Shown here piece after piece: positions 1 to 10,365 of a DNA stretch of 64,000 nt. The first letter of the stretch is position 1; each line of letters begins with the position of its first letter. The DNA is from Ligustrum vulgare (Eukaryota > Streptophyta > Magnoliopsida > Lamiales > Oleaceae). Below the pieces are notes generated by a model. It was not told the origin of the DNA, made no database searches, and saw only the letters and a program-made list of their open reading frames with translations. The DNA lies in the NCBI GenBank assembly GCA_963555705.1, contig OY743170.1, positions 12,873,096-12,937,095 on the forward strand, written 5' to 3'. Made by a program: the position numbers and the translations under genes.

Positions 1-2036
1 ATATAAGATGACAACCTCATCAACATATATTTTCGCCAATCTGTCTAGTGAATAAGTAACATTAATAGGCAAAAATCTAGCATTCTTCGTTAATCTGTCA
101 ACAATAATCCAAATACCATCATGACCGCTTTGTGTACGAGGAAGTCCAAATAAGAAATCCATAGTGATATGTTCCCATTTCCATTCAGGAGTAGGAAAGG
201 TCTGTAATAACCCAGCTGTTTTTTGACGATCTGACTTTACCTGTTGGCAAATAAGATATCTGGATATAAATTCATCTATTTCTCTTTTCATTCCATGCCA
301 CCAATAATGTTCTTTGAGTACGCGATACATTTTAGTACTACCATGATGCATTACATAAGTTGAACTATGTGCTTCTTCTAGTATTTCTCTCTTCAACTTT
401 GAATCATCCGGGACACATAATCTTTTTCCAATAACAAAAGCTCCATCACCTCGAATGGTATAATCTGTATGCTTACCATTACTAACTTCCTCCTTCAATT
501 TATTCAATACTTGATCTTAAGTCTGAGCTTCGATAACTGTGTCAATCAAGGTAGGTCTTATTTGGAAATTAGCAAACAATGCTCCCAACCTGGTCACTGA
601 CAATTGAACATGTGAATTTTTGAACTCACTGAATAAAGAAGAACAAACTGCATTGGTCTGTATCATAGAACTAGATGTCTTTTTACTGAGAGCATCAGCA
701 ACTACATTGGCTTTCCCCGAATGATAATCAATCTTGTAGTCGTAATCTTTTATCAACTCTAACCATCTTCTTTGCCTTAAGTTCAATTCCTTCTGATCGA
801 AAATGTATTTCAAGCTCTTATGATATGTAAATATCTGACATCTCTCTCCATATAAGTAATGCCTCCAAATCTTCAATGCTAAACAATTGCGGCAAGCTCT
901 AAGTCATGTGTAGGATAATTCAATTCATGCTTCTTCAACTTCCTAGAAGTATAGGCTATAACCTTACCATTTTGCATCAAAACACAACCAAGGCCCTAAC
1001 GTGAAGCATCATTATATATTACAAATTCTTCTCCTGGAGATGGAAGAGTGAGAATTGGAGCTGAAACTAGTCGATTCTTCAATTCTAGAAAACTCTTTTC
1101 ACATTCTTCAGTCTACACAAATTTAGCATTCTTTCTAGTCAAACTAGTCAAAGGAAGAGCAAGTTTAGAAAATCCCTCCACAAAACGAAAGTAATAACCT
1201 GCTAATCCCAAAAAACTCCGTATTTCTGTCACACTAGTAGATCTTTCCCATTTCACAACTGCTTCTGTTTTCTGTGGGTTTATATATATTCCCTCAGCTG
1301 ATATGACATGTCCTAAAAATACCACTATGTCGAGCCAAAGTTCACATTTACTGAATTTAGCATATAACTTCTTGTCTCCCAAGGTTTGCAAAATGACTCT
1401 GAGATGTTCTATGTGCTAATCATGATCTCGAGAATACACCAATATGTCATCAATGAATACAATCACAAACATGTCTAAGTATGGGCGAAACACTCTGTTC
1501 ATTATATCCATGAATGCTGTTGGAGTATTGGTCAACCCAAACAGCATCACAAAAAATTCATAATGGCCATATCTTGTTCTAAAAGCAGTCTTTGGTACAT
1601 CACTATCTCTGATCTTCAGTTGGTGATATCTAGAACGCAAATCAATCTTTGAAAATACTGTAGCAGCCCGAAGCTAATCAAATAGATCATCAATACGTGG
1701 CAAATGATATTTATTGAGGATTGTCACCTTGTTCAACTGCCTATAATCAATACATAACCGCATAGTACCATCTTTCTTCTTCATGAATAAAACTAGTGCT
1801 CACCACAGAGATACACTAGGTCTGATAAAACCTTTGTCGACTAATTCCTGTTATTGGACTTTCAATTCTTTTAGTTCTGTTGGAGCCATTCTGTATGGTG
1901 CTCGTGAAATAGGTGCAATACTGGGAATCAAATTCATAGTAAATTCAATATCCCTGTCTGGTGGTAAACCTGGCAATTCTTCTGGAAATACATCTGAAAA
2001 TTCTCGAACCACTGGAATGTCTTCAAGTAACAATTA
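1..2036 (-). pseudogene. Ty3/gypsy (chromovirus, Tekay/Del-like) pol fragment: RT, RNase H, integrase
   Basis: On the minus strand the pol order can be read from high to low coordinates. The region before RT contains [11 protein letters not shown] (about 1851-2033). RT carries the catalytic FIDDILVYS (1416-1640). The RT thumb/connection contains [11 protein letters not shown] and SFLGLAGYY (1113-1391). RNase H ends in [10 protein letters not shown] (517-876). The integrase zinc-binding and core regions fill about 1-460, with DFLFGLP and DGIWIIVDRLTK. Stops and frameshifts split it into at least five pieces, so it is dead. One zinc-finger cysteine of integrase reads Tyr (RYLICQQ). The element runs off the left edge and is cut near 2036 on its protease side; no gag, protease or LTR is visible. 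The clade call rests on remembered pol motifs. Confidence 0.9.
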
Positions 2037-3437
2037 GAGATTTTGACAGCTACATGGTAATTAGGGTGAGTGAAGGGCATGAATCGCAGTAGTATAATTT
2101 TACGAATTGAAGAAGTCACCATTGTAGTTTGTTGAATAACACATTTGCAACGAGACTATTAATGGCTCGTGACTGTCGGACTCCAAGTGATTGATGACCT
2201 CATCAACATAATTATCCCACAGTGTACATGACAACTTATTTTTCCTACATGTTGTGAAATTAACATTAGAGAGTCTTATATAAGATACTTGACTAAAGAG
2301 TTCAAATACGTGACTCAAAAAATTTTAAAAATAAATATACAAACTCCAAGTCCTCAAGATGAATATCTATAACCTTGCGTGCCTTTTTCCCTAAAATCTT
2401 TGTGTAGCACATCACCTTTGCTAACAACCTCGCCAATTACATCTACAATTACAACGAAGACACACAATTCAATTAAATAGGAAATCAATCTTTACCCATG
2501 AGTAATTTAAATAGAATAAAAACAAAACAATAATCACATATTGTAGTTTGATTACTTTTTCGTACCAAACAATTCAGATTCATCGAGATTATCCGTCTCA
2601 ATAATTTCATGAAATGATCGAAATTTGTAGATTTTTTTTGGAAGGTCACTTCCTCAACAGCAACAATCTTTATCGTAGAAATGAACTGGATTCTGTTATT
2701 GCACGGTGAACCTTTGTTCTTCAGCTTATTTTTCTTAACCAAAAAAATGTCGAGTAGCGTACAACCGTCCTTCACGAAAGAGGGAGCTAAAGACACTTAT
2801 CAAGTGACCTTTAGCAGAAGCTTGTATCCGTCCGCCGTCAAGAAATCACGACCGCTAATAAACCAACTAAGGTAATCAAAAGAATAGCAAGTAACAAATC
2901 AAATATCAACAAAAATATTTAGACAATACATAATTAAAAAACAATTAAATAGGCAGCCAGTAATCACTGATTTATATTAAAAATGAGATAAAATAAAAAT
3001 TACAGTATTCGTCAATCATATTAGAAAAATTGAAACATCATGTTTAGAAAAATACCAATTCTAAGAATAAACGAAACATCATATTTAAGTATATAAAAAT
3101 TATATCAGCTTAATAATTAGAATAAACCAGATATTTAAGTTGTAATATCATTTTAAGAAAAATGCAAAGCTCTCAATTCTTAAAAAAGAAAACTTTGGGA
3201 CTTCAACTATAAAAAATCAAATTTATAAAACGAAAATCAAATTATAAGACGAAATATCATTAATAAAAATCAGTATTTGTAGCCTTTTCCTATTTTCACT
3301 ACAGTGTTTTCAACTGTTGATGCTGAATCTATAAGTGACGAAGATAGGGTGCTTCCATCCGTACAACTATTCCAAATGTTGGAAATTTTTTTTGGAGAAC
3401 TCTAAAAAAAAAAAAAAAAACCTCCTGAAATTTCGTT
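2037..3437. other. Intergenic stretch without recognised gene
   Basis: AT-rich sequence following the break of the gypsy element. Short ORFs of 60-100 codons exist on both strands (for example 2681-2875 + and 2485-2796 -), but they overlap each other and show no family motif or splice structure I recognise. An A-run lies at about 3404-3420. Confidence 0.4.
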
Positions 3438-3660
3438 AGAGTGTGTTTGATAGCCATTGCGCGAATTCCATCGAAAATGTATTTTTCACTCAAATTTTTC
3501 ATATTCCAATCAAACATACTTTTATTTTCCATGGAATTTAAGTTTCACCCACTCACTATTTAACCACATTTTCCTTGAATTCAAGGATTTAGAATTCCTT
3601 AGGTGTTTATGGGAATTGAAATTTCATCTCATTTTTCACCCTCCAATTAAACACACAGAG
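3438..3660. mobile_element. MITE-like TIR element (about 220 bp)
   Basis: The left end reads AGAGTGTGTTTGATAG and the right end, reverse complemented, CTCTGTGTGTTTAATTGG; the shared core GTGTGTTTRAT makes short imperfect terminal inverted repeats. The interior is AT-rich and non-coding. Such GTTTGRT-bearing termini are common in plant Tourist- or hAT-type MITEs. No clear target duplication was seen. Confidence 0.5.
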
Positions 3661-4674
3661 AATGAGCAAATTCTACAAAATCTTTTGACGTGATTAAGAC
3701 TGTGGAACTTGACTTCGAAAGAATGAAGAGGGTAAATTATTTTTTCTAGGAGAAACGATTTACTTTCACAATTTCAATATTCTGAGTTCAACCATATTAC
3801 ATTTTGGAAAAATACCAGTAGTTCGATACATTCAGAAGAGACCTTGTAGCGTAGCTTGTTATTTAAGTACATTTCTAATCTGTGATCATCTTCCTTGATA
3901 AACATTATTAGATTTTTGCAAAATGTAATATTATTATTTTTAGAACGCAAATGAGGCTCAATCGCAAGTCAATGACCTAGTAAAATTTCGTTCATATCTC
4001 ATGAACTATACTTCGATCTAAAGAGTACAAAATTCCCAACATAATAACGTGAAAAATTATCAAAACAATTGGATATACTACATTAATCACTGACTAGTAA
4101 TTTTTTCCTTTTTTTTGTACGATAAGCTAAGTGGTCAAACTCCATTTTCAATTATATATTTTATGGATTGTTCTATCTGTACAGATAATTAAGGATAGAA
4201 AGAGTTACGGGAACATATAAATATGTATACAAAGAGTACAGAGCTGCTATAACTCTTTCAATACATATTTATCTGTACATGTAGCAAAACTCATATTTTA
4301 ATAGATTAACACATGTTACGCACTAATGTCCACTCAATTTTATCTATTTATAACTTATATTGTTTATTCTATAACTATTGTTTGTATAACGAAGAAAAAC
4401 ATGGGTGCTTTTCTATTTATGAACATCATTGAGTGAAGGTTGAGGTTAGTGAGGGAGACATGGATAGAGTTATCTCACTTTCTCACACAGTACGACGCAC
4501 TCTTGTACCCTGATGGAACTATATACATGCGTTGATTTGTTATGATAAAATAGATGAATGTCTCTTTTTCCCCCCGCCAATCGATGTTTTTAATTTCTTC
4601 CCAAATGAACCACCTAATTTGGCAATAAATTTGATTGATTAGTAGAATTAGACTTACACGATTTAGGAACATTA
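3661..4674. other. AT-rich intergenic sequence, no feature recognised
   Basis: No ORF with recognisable homology and no clear repeat structure was seen. Short poly-T and poly-A runs are present. Confidence 0.4.
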
Positions 4675-5064
4675 AGCCCCTGTTTGATGTCAATTTTAAA
4701 GAGAAAGTGAGTTTTTGAATAGTGAAATTTTGGATTTACGTACAAAATATTTTATTGTGTGAATGTGTGGTTCAAAATGAGCGTGAGAAAAAAAAAAGAT
4801 GTTTGAAATAATGGCAATTTTAAAGAGAAAGTGAGTTTTTGAATAGTGAAATTTTGGAGAATTGTGATTGAAAAGTAGAGAAATTTTGGATTTACGTACA
4901 AAATATTTTATTGTGTGAATGTGTGGTTCAAAATGAGCGTGAGAAAAAAAAAAGATGTTTGAAATAATGGCAATTGTGCAGAATATTTGATTGGGCAAAT
5001 GCATGATTGAAAATGTATGTTAGAAAAAATGAGGTTTGAAATAAAGGTAAATTAAACAGGGGCT
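4675..5064. mobile_element. MITE-like TIR element with internal tandem duplication
   Basis: The perfect terminal inverted repeat AGCCCCTGTTT / AAACAGGGGCT bounds about 390 bp. Inside, about 124-160 bp is duplicated in tandem (4690-4813 and 4814-4975). The second copy has about 31 extra bases that the first lacks. The minus-strand ORF at 4696-5004 simply repeats itself across this duplication and is not a gene. The flanks give no convincing target duplication. Confidence 0.6.
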
Positions 5065-6300
5065 GAACAAAGGCAAATGTCACAACTTAGTATGCGTCTC
5101 ATGTCTGATTATACACCCCGACGACCACGAAGTCATAACTTATCATTGTCACCCACCTCTAAAATTAAATAATGGTCTTTACCATTTATCCCTATTGCTA
5201 TAGAATTTTGAACTTATTTGAAGATTCCATCACCAAATTTCTTAATATTCGTTCCTTCTAGAACATTGTCGTCAACATATGATTTTCAACTGATAAAAAT
5301 ATCTCTCTCTAAATCTATTAATTAAAATAAGTCATAAATAATTAGTTGTAAACATATGTCTTGCACGTCTGTACGCATGTGATGAATGATATACTTAATA
5401 TTTTTGAAGTAATAATACTGTTTTTGAATGTAATTGAAATAATTTATAATGTTAGAATAAATTTATAATTATAATAATTGCAGTTCGATAAATTAATATT
5501 TTATTGAGAATTTTCATCGAATTCCTCGAAATATATATTAGCCAATCATTTAAAATGTCAATTTAATAAATAAATCACGTGTGATCATTAAGTAACCCGA
5601 TATCATAAAATTTAGGCGAATTAAAACTAGATTTATAAGTATTTTACGATAAGTAGCATAAAAAAAATATAAAAAGTTGTGCATAGAAAAATCGAATTAA
5701 TTTAAGAGCATATTTGATAATAAAGAAAATAACGTTAGGTAAATTTAACAAAAAATTTAAATTTAATTTTGTTTTGTTTTTCCCAAAAAAAATTGAAATT
5801 ATTTATTTTATATTCTTGATTAGAATATAATTTAAAAAATAAATTTCTTTTTATATGAATTAATTAATGGTTTTAATAGGAATTTAAGATTGTTATTGAA
5901 AAAAGAGAAAAATATTTGGATGTATTGTAGATGAATATCAATAACTAATAATAATTGTATTTATTGAAAATAAATTAAGTATTAAGTTAATATTGACCGA
6001 AAACATAAAAGTTTAAAGGTAGAATGAGAAATTATCAGTATCACACTCATCTCCACTTTTAATATATTATGGATGGATGTAGATTGTATATGTAAACGAG
6101 GGCTTGCATATATAAATGAATTTTACATTAAATCCTGCTTTGAAAAATGGTTATTCTTAAAGTTTCAGTTATTTTGCTAATGTTGTATGAAATTCTACTG
6201 GGAATCTCAAGTGGTCGAGAGAGAAGGAATTCCAAGGCTCAAGATACTGTGTGCGTGACTTAATAAAATTTCATGAACCTAACTACTCAGTAATCACTTT
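5065..6300. other. AT-rich intergenic sequence
   Basis: Very AT-rich, with no recognisable coding sequence, RNA gene or bounded element. Confidence 0.4.
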
Positions 6301-6574
6301 AACACCGACTTACAGTATGAGATTTGCATCCAGCTTCTAAATTGCACATCTCAATTAACATGATCGAACTTGAGCATAATCTCATAATCAATGCTCCCGA
6401 TCCAATTTTTGTGCATGAGGTTAGTCTCAACTCTAGATTCCAATATGGACAAGAGTCTCCAACCACTATCAAGACTTTAAAATCAACAATTTTTTACCAA
6501 TTTTTTTAGATAAATTCCAATCGCAAAATTCAACAAATTCTTGATCCCAACATAAGACTCTATATTCAAATCAC

Positions 6575-6590
6575 AAGGCTCTGATACCAC
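6575..6590 (-). promoter_or_regulatory. LTR-retrotransposon primer-binding site (tRNA-iMet type)
   Basis: On the minus strand the sequence reads AACAGTGGTATCAGAGCC. TGGTATCAGAGC is the usual initiator-Met tRNA primer site of plant copia elements, and it directly follows an LTR end in AACA. It marks the 5' LTR/internal boundary of a minus-strand element. Internal leader-like sequence extends to lower coordinates, but no gag or pol is recognisable. Confidence 0.7.
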
Positions 6591-7050
6591 TGTTGGATCG
6601 ATTTGAACAATAGAACAAAAATAATTAAAATGTAAATACAAGAACAATAATATTTTCTGGTCCAAAGTTTTTACATAAGACCGAGAAAGAATTTTTTCTT
6701 TCCTACACGTATAGGGTTGACAAAAAAATGTTTTTAAAACTCCCATAGTCGACTAGCTAGTCTTCTTGATGAATTGAATGCTATATATTTTTTCCTTGCC
6801 GTGTCTTGTTGTGAATGGTATGGAATTTTTGTCATGTCAACCATTACTCCCGATGCCGTATGGAAAATCCTCTACAAGAATACAAACATTGCCGTCTTTG
6901 TTTACTTTAATATAATATATAAGAATATACCCTAATTGAATTGAGGGTCACCACTCTTTTTCTCCCATAAGAAATAAGAACATAATATAAGGTTATTGGT
7001 TCAATTATAGGATAGTTATAATTAATTGTAAGCTTATGTTAGTTAACTTA
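6591..7050 (-). mobile_element. Partial LTR adjoining the primer-binding site
   Basis: The plus strand begins TGTTGGATCG next to the primer-binding site, as expected for the 3' border of a minus-strand 5' LTR. I could not fix the outer LTR end or a target duplication, so the right coordinate is only an upper limit. No coding sequence lies in it. Confidence 0.4.
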
Positions 7051-7053
7051 AGG

Positions 7054-7688
7054 CCCATTTGGCAGAGTTTTTGAAGACTCAGTTCAATAATTTTTTTAAA
7101 AATACCCCATTTTGCTAGAAGATATTTTACATGAAGCTGATCTAAAGAAACTTAATTGGGAGTTTTTTTATACAAGATGTAAATCAAAAGCAAAAATTAT
7201 GTCAAACAGGCATCGGTGTCTATCTACGAAAAGAAAATAAATTAAAAATGAATTTTTTTTTTTTTTTATATTATTCTGGCCGGTTAGGTACAGGAAGGTT
7301 TGGTACTTGGTTTGATTATTCTTCCCCTAATATATATATATTTTAAAAAATAAAAATAAAAATTAGTAGTTTAGATTCTTTCAGCCCAACCAATTATTTT
7401 TTATTTTTTTCTTTTTCTTTTCTTTTCTTCTTTTTTTGGGAGAAGTAATTGATAAGTGATAACCCCCCCCCCCCCCCCCCCCCCGGAAATATCTACTTTT
7501 TTGCTCCATTTTCTATTTTTGGATATTTTATTTCTTAGTCCCTATGTGATAGAGATTAAAATAAAAATTTTAGTAGATTTGGATAAAAAATGATAAAAGT
7601 TGTGAATCTCATAAAATGTGTAGTTAAAATTAATTATTTTCTTTTACTTGAATTAAAATTTTGGTTTTAATTTTCACCAAACAGGAGC
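7054..7688. mobile_element. Tourist-like non-autonomous TIR element containing a C22 tract
   Basis: The left end GGCCCATTTGG and the right end GCTCCTGTTTGG (reverse complement) are flanked by TTAA on both sides, which fits PIF/Harbinger-type TTA/TAA target duplications. The interior is non-coding and holds poly-T runs and the 22-base C tract at 7463-7484. Confidence 0.5.
7463..7484 (+). repeat. Poly-C tract, 22 bases
   Basis: Uninterrupted C run after GATAA in AT-rich DNA; one of three such tracts in the window. Confidence 0.95.
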
Positions 7689-7814
7689 TTAATGTTTCGT
7701 AAATCGCAATCTCACAAAAAAAATCTACATTTTTGCTTGGGTGATTTTTTATGGGTATGTTATTTCTTAATGCATATATGAAACAGTAACAAATAAATTC
7801 CACTTACAAGATGT

Positions 7815-7820
7815 TGTCTC
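7815..7820 (+). promoter_or_regulatory. Candidate auxin response element TGTCTC upstream of SAUR
   Basis: TGTCTC, the classical ARF-binding core, lies about 210 bp upstream of the SAUR TATA box. A six-base match can occur by chance; the position in an auxin-responsive gene family makes it plausible. Confidence 0.4.
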
Positions 7821-8026
7821 TTCGTTTGTTATTGTGATATATTTAATTTAATTGCTCTTAACTATTGATAAGTAGTAAATAAATAAATCCTATTGATAAG
7901 TCAACGTAAATGAATAAAATCTCTTGATAGAAATAAAGCATTATTACAAGCTCTCAACTATTTCAAGAGCCACAACTGACTCTTTGAAAATTCCACCCCA
8001 CCCTCACCCCACCCATAAAACGACAC

Positions 8027-8033
8027 TATAAAA
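8027..8033 (+). promoter_or_regulatory. TATA box of the SAUR gene
   Basis: TATAAAA lies 92 bp upstream of the ATG in a locally C-rich stretch of CCACCC-type sequence. This predicts a transcription start near 8060 and a 5' leader of about 65 nt. Confidence 0.65.
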
Positions 8034-8124
8034 CCACTCCCACCCACCATTTCCTCAATCACAATGCAACAGTCAAGTTCTTCCTCTCCGGCTCTTCCAC
8101 CCACCCTACTCTCAATTCAACAAA

Positions 8125-8508
8125 ATGCTGGGAAAGAAGCTTGGTTCAATGAAGAAACTAGCCAAGAAGGTTAAGGTAATTGGCAATGCCGACCGCCAGC
8201 TATCACAAATATACGAGTGTTTGCTCAGGGACGACGCCTCTCCAACTGCCGCCACCACCACCACAACCACAGGTACTTTTGCCGTGTACGTAGGCGAGGA
8301 TCGTCAAAGATTCGTAGTCCCAACATGTTATCTCTCCCACCCTCTGTTCAAGATTTTGCTAGAGAAGGCTTACAATGAGTTTGGGTTTCAGCAAAGCAAT
8401 GGCCTTGTTGTACCCTGCAGTGTCACTGTATTTCAAGAAGTGATGAGTGCAGTTGAATGCTGCAATGGAAAATTTGATTTTCGAGACTGGGTAGAGGAGT
8501 TTGTTTAG
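8125..8508 (+). CDS. SAUR family small auxin-up RNA protein
   Basis: A 127-residue intronless ORF, the normal size and structure for SAURs. Residues about 1-40 form a basic N-terminus rich in Lys. A short Ala/Thr run (about 42-50) follows, then the SAUR domain (about 50-113) with the hallmark FAVYVGEDRQRFVVP, YLSHPLFKILLEKA, EFGF and GLVVPC segments, and a short acidic tail. SAURs are small regulatory proteins; many bind and inhibit PP2C.D phosphatases, which keeps plasma-membrane H+-ATPase active and promotes cell expansion. The ATG at 8125 is the first in frame behind a good TATA box, and a second Met at residue 9 is less likely. The gene looks intact. A 222-bp tandem duplication lies about 70 bp past the stop. 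Which SAUR subgroup it belongs to cannot be fixed here. Confidence 0.93.
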   Translation: MLGKKLGSMKKLAKKVKVIGNADRQLSQIYECLLRDDASPTAATTTTTTGTFAVYVGEDRQRFVVPTCYLSHPLFKILLEKAYNEFGFQQSNGLVVPCSVTVFQEVMSAVECCNGKFDFRDWVEEFV

Positions 8509-8577
8509 GCAATACAGCATATATTATATATAGGAGCCAGCTGTAAAATACGTGCAGTTCATCAAATAGGACCAGCA

Positions 8578-9024
8578 GATTGTTTAATTAAGACGCTGTC
8601 AAGTTAAAATAACATAAGGATGAAATTTCTTTAATACTTTATTACAAGCGCCTTTTGCATAATTATTGGTAAAAAGTTAACGTGCATAATTATATTCTAA
8701 TAACGTACTTTTTACATGTATAAAGTTTGACAGAATTCCGACTTATCGAATAAGAATATAATGAAATAGAAAATAAAAAATGCATGAAAATGAATTTCTG
8801 ATTGTTTAATTAAGACACTGTCAAGTTAAAGTAACATAACAAGGATGAAATTTCTTTAATACTTTATTATAAGCGCCTTTTGCATAATTACTGTTGGTAA
8901 AAAGTTAACGTGCATAATTATATTTTAATAACGTACCTTTTACATGCATAAAGTTTGACAGAATTCCGACTTACCGAATAAGAATATATGAAGTAGAAAA
9001 TAAAAAATGCATGAAAATGAATTT
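8578..9024. repeat. Tandem duplication (two copies of about 222 bp) in the SAUR 3' region
   Basis: Copy 1 is 8578-8799 and copy 2 is 8800-9024. Both begin GATTGTTTAATTAAGAC and end ATGAAAATGAATTT. A few substitutions and short indels separate them, so the event is not brand new. It may include the SAUR 3' UTR or poly(A) region. Related text recurs near 20520-20690. Confidence 0.9.
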
Positions 9025-9700
9025 GGTCGAGGCAAGAGTTTGACTCTTTGTCCTTAAAACGATAATGCCCCGCACGGGTGCTAACGATTTTCCAGCATTC
9101 GTCTCCCAAGATACAACGACCACGTCCCGCAATAGAAGAACTCCAAATTACGAAGACCAACGAATCTTACTTATACTTTGCACTCTCTTCATATGAAACT
9201 CGACTCCAACTAAACGAAAAATTATTTTGGAGTGAATATGCATTAGTATGATAATGCAATCATGAAAAATAAATGAATGATAAATTGATGAAAATGAATG
9301 AATAATCCAAGCATGTGGGGTCTATGTAAAGATGTTGAAAAGTTGTGTTTCAAAAGACACAACCCTTTCAAATGACACATCCTTTCAAATTTGTCTCTAA
9401 TTGAAGAGACACAATTATTGGAAAATATTAATTCAAAAAGTCACAATCTTTTATATGAAAAGACACATCTTTTCATTTGAATTAATTCTAGAATATTTTA
9501 TAATATTCTACTAATTTTCCAATATTGCCACAAATTTAAGTGACTTAATTTTTCATTCATCAACTAATGGTTCCACTAAAATAATCACATAAATTGGTCA
9601 AAATCAATTTTTCCAACAATTACATCATCATTGTCAATCTAGTCAAATACATCATTCTAAATATAGACAAGCACTCCTCATGATGAACGTGGGATGAAGA
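9025..9700. repeat. Dispersed repeat related to 20515-21200
   Basis: The segment 9051-9124 (CCTTAAAACG..., GGTGCTAACG..., CCAAGATACAACGA) is a diverged copy of 20714-20793. Flanking sequence is also similar, including GTGCATAATTATATTC at 8681 and 20521. This is probably part of an LTR or other interspersed element; its ends were not found and no ORF is conserved. Confidence 0.5.
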
Positions 9701-9896
9701 TCGTAGATTTAGGTTTTACATTTGTAGGTATAGGGATTTAGCTTTGAATTTTAGGGCAAAATTGAATTGAGAGAAAATGAAGCTAGGCTGTGGAACACTT
9801 GTTTTCTCTATATCAGATATATGAAAATTATATAGGGCCCACTGGGAGCGCGTGGTGGCCCCCCTATATAACGTTGCTTATAATAAAATATTTTTT

Positions 9897-10365
9897 GGGA
9901 TAAATACACAAATCTGGTGGTTACAACACTACATTTCAAAGGTAAGGAAATAAGTTTAAAATTCCAAAAATCAGGTTGTAAATAAAATGAATAAATAAAT
10001 AATTAATATATTATATAAATTTCATGACCCACCTACCCCAATTCAAACAATATGTACCTCACCACCTCCACCACCACCACGTCCACCATCACCACCACCA
10101 CCACCAATCACCGCCAATGTCGTCGCCAACCACTGTTGTCATCACCACCTTCGACTCATCTCCACTACCACCACCTCCGACGTACCACTTCCACCACCAC
10201 CCACCTCCACTGCCACCACCGCCACCACCCGTCGTCGTCGCCTTCGCCGCCACCACCACCACCCGCCATCACCGCCAGAATCCAAAATCCAGAAGAAGAA
10301 GAAGACTAGAACATTTTTGAACGTGTGACTTAATACGTCATATGTGACCCATGACCTAAGGCGTC
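9897..10365. repeat. Left part of a CCACCA / TGTGACC low-complexity complex
   Basis: The segment begins with GGGATAAATACA, which recurs reverse complemented at the right edge of the window. It passes into CCACCA/CACCAT microsatellite-like DNA (about 10050-10280) and then TGTGACCCATGACC repeats. The overlapping plus-strand ORFs here (about 10024-10320) are His/Pro or Thr/His runs made by the repeat and show no domain. Confidence 0.6.
10361..10365 (+). repeat. Target-site duplication GCGTC, left
   Basis: GCGTC lies immediately before the LTR start TGATAAG and is repeated exactly after the LTR end at 11983-11987. Confidence 0.9.

Noticed and set aside
2681..2875. 64-codon plus-strand ORF and overlapping minus ORF 2485-2796
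   Set aside because: No recognisable motif, mutual overlap, no gene context.
4696..5004. 102-codon minus-strand ORF with internal repeated sequence
   Set aside because: The repetition reflects the tandem duplication inside a MITE; no protein family.
10024..10320. Plus-strand His/Pro-rich ORF (98 codons) and an overlapping Thr/His ORF
   Set aside because: Both arise from CCACCA repeats, overlap in different frames and have no domain, promoter or splice context.
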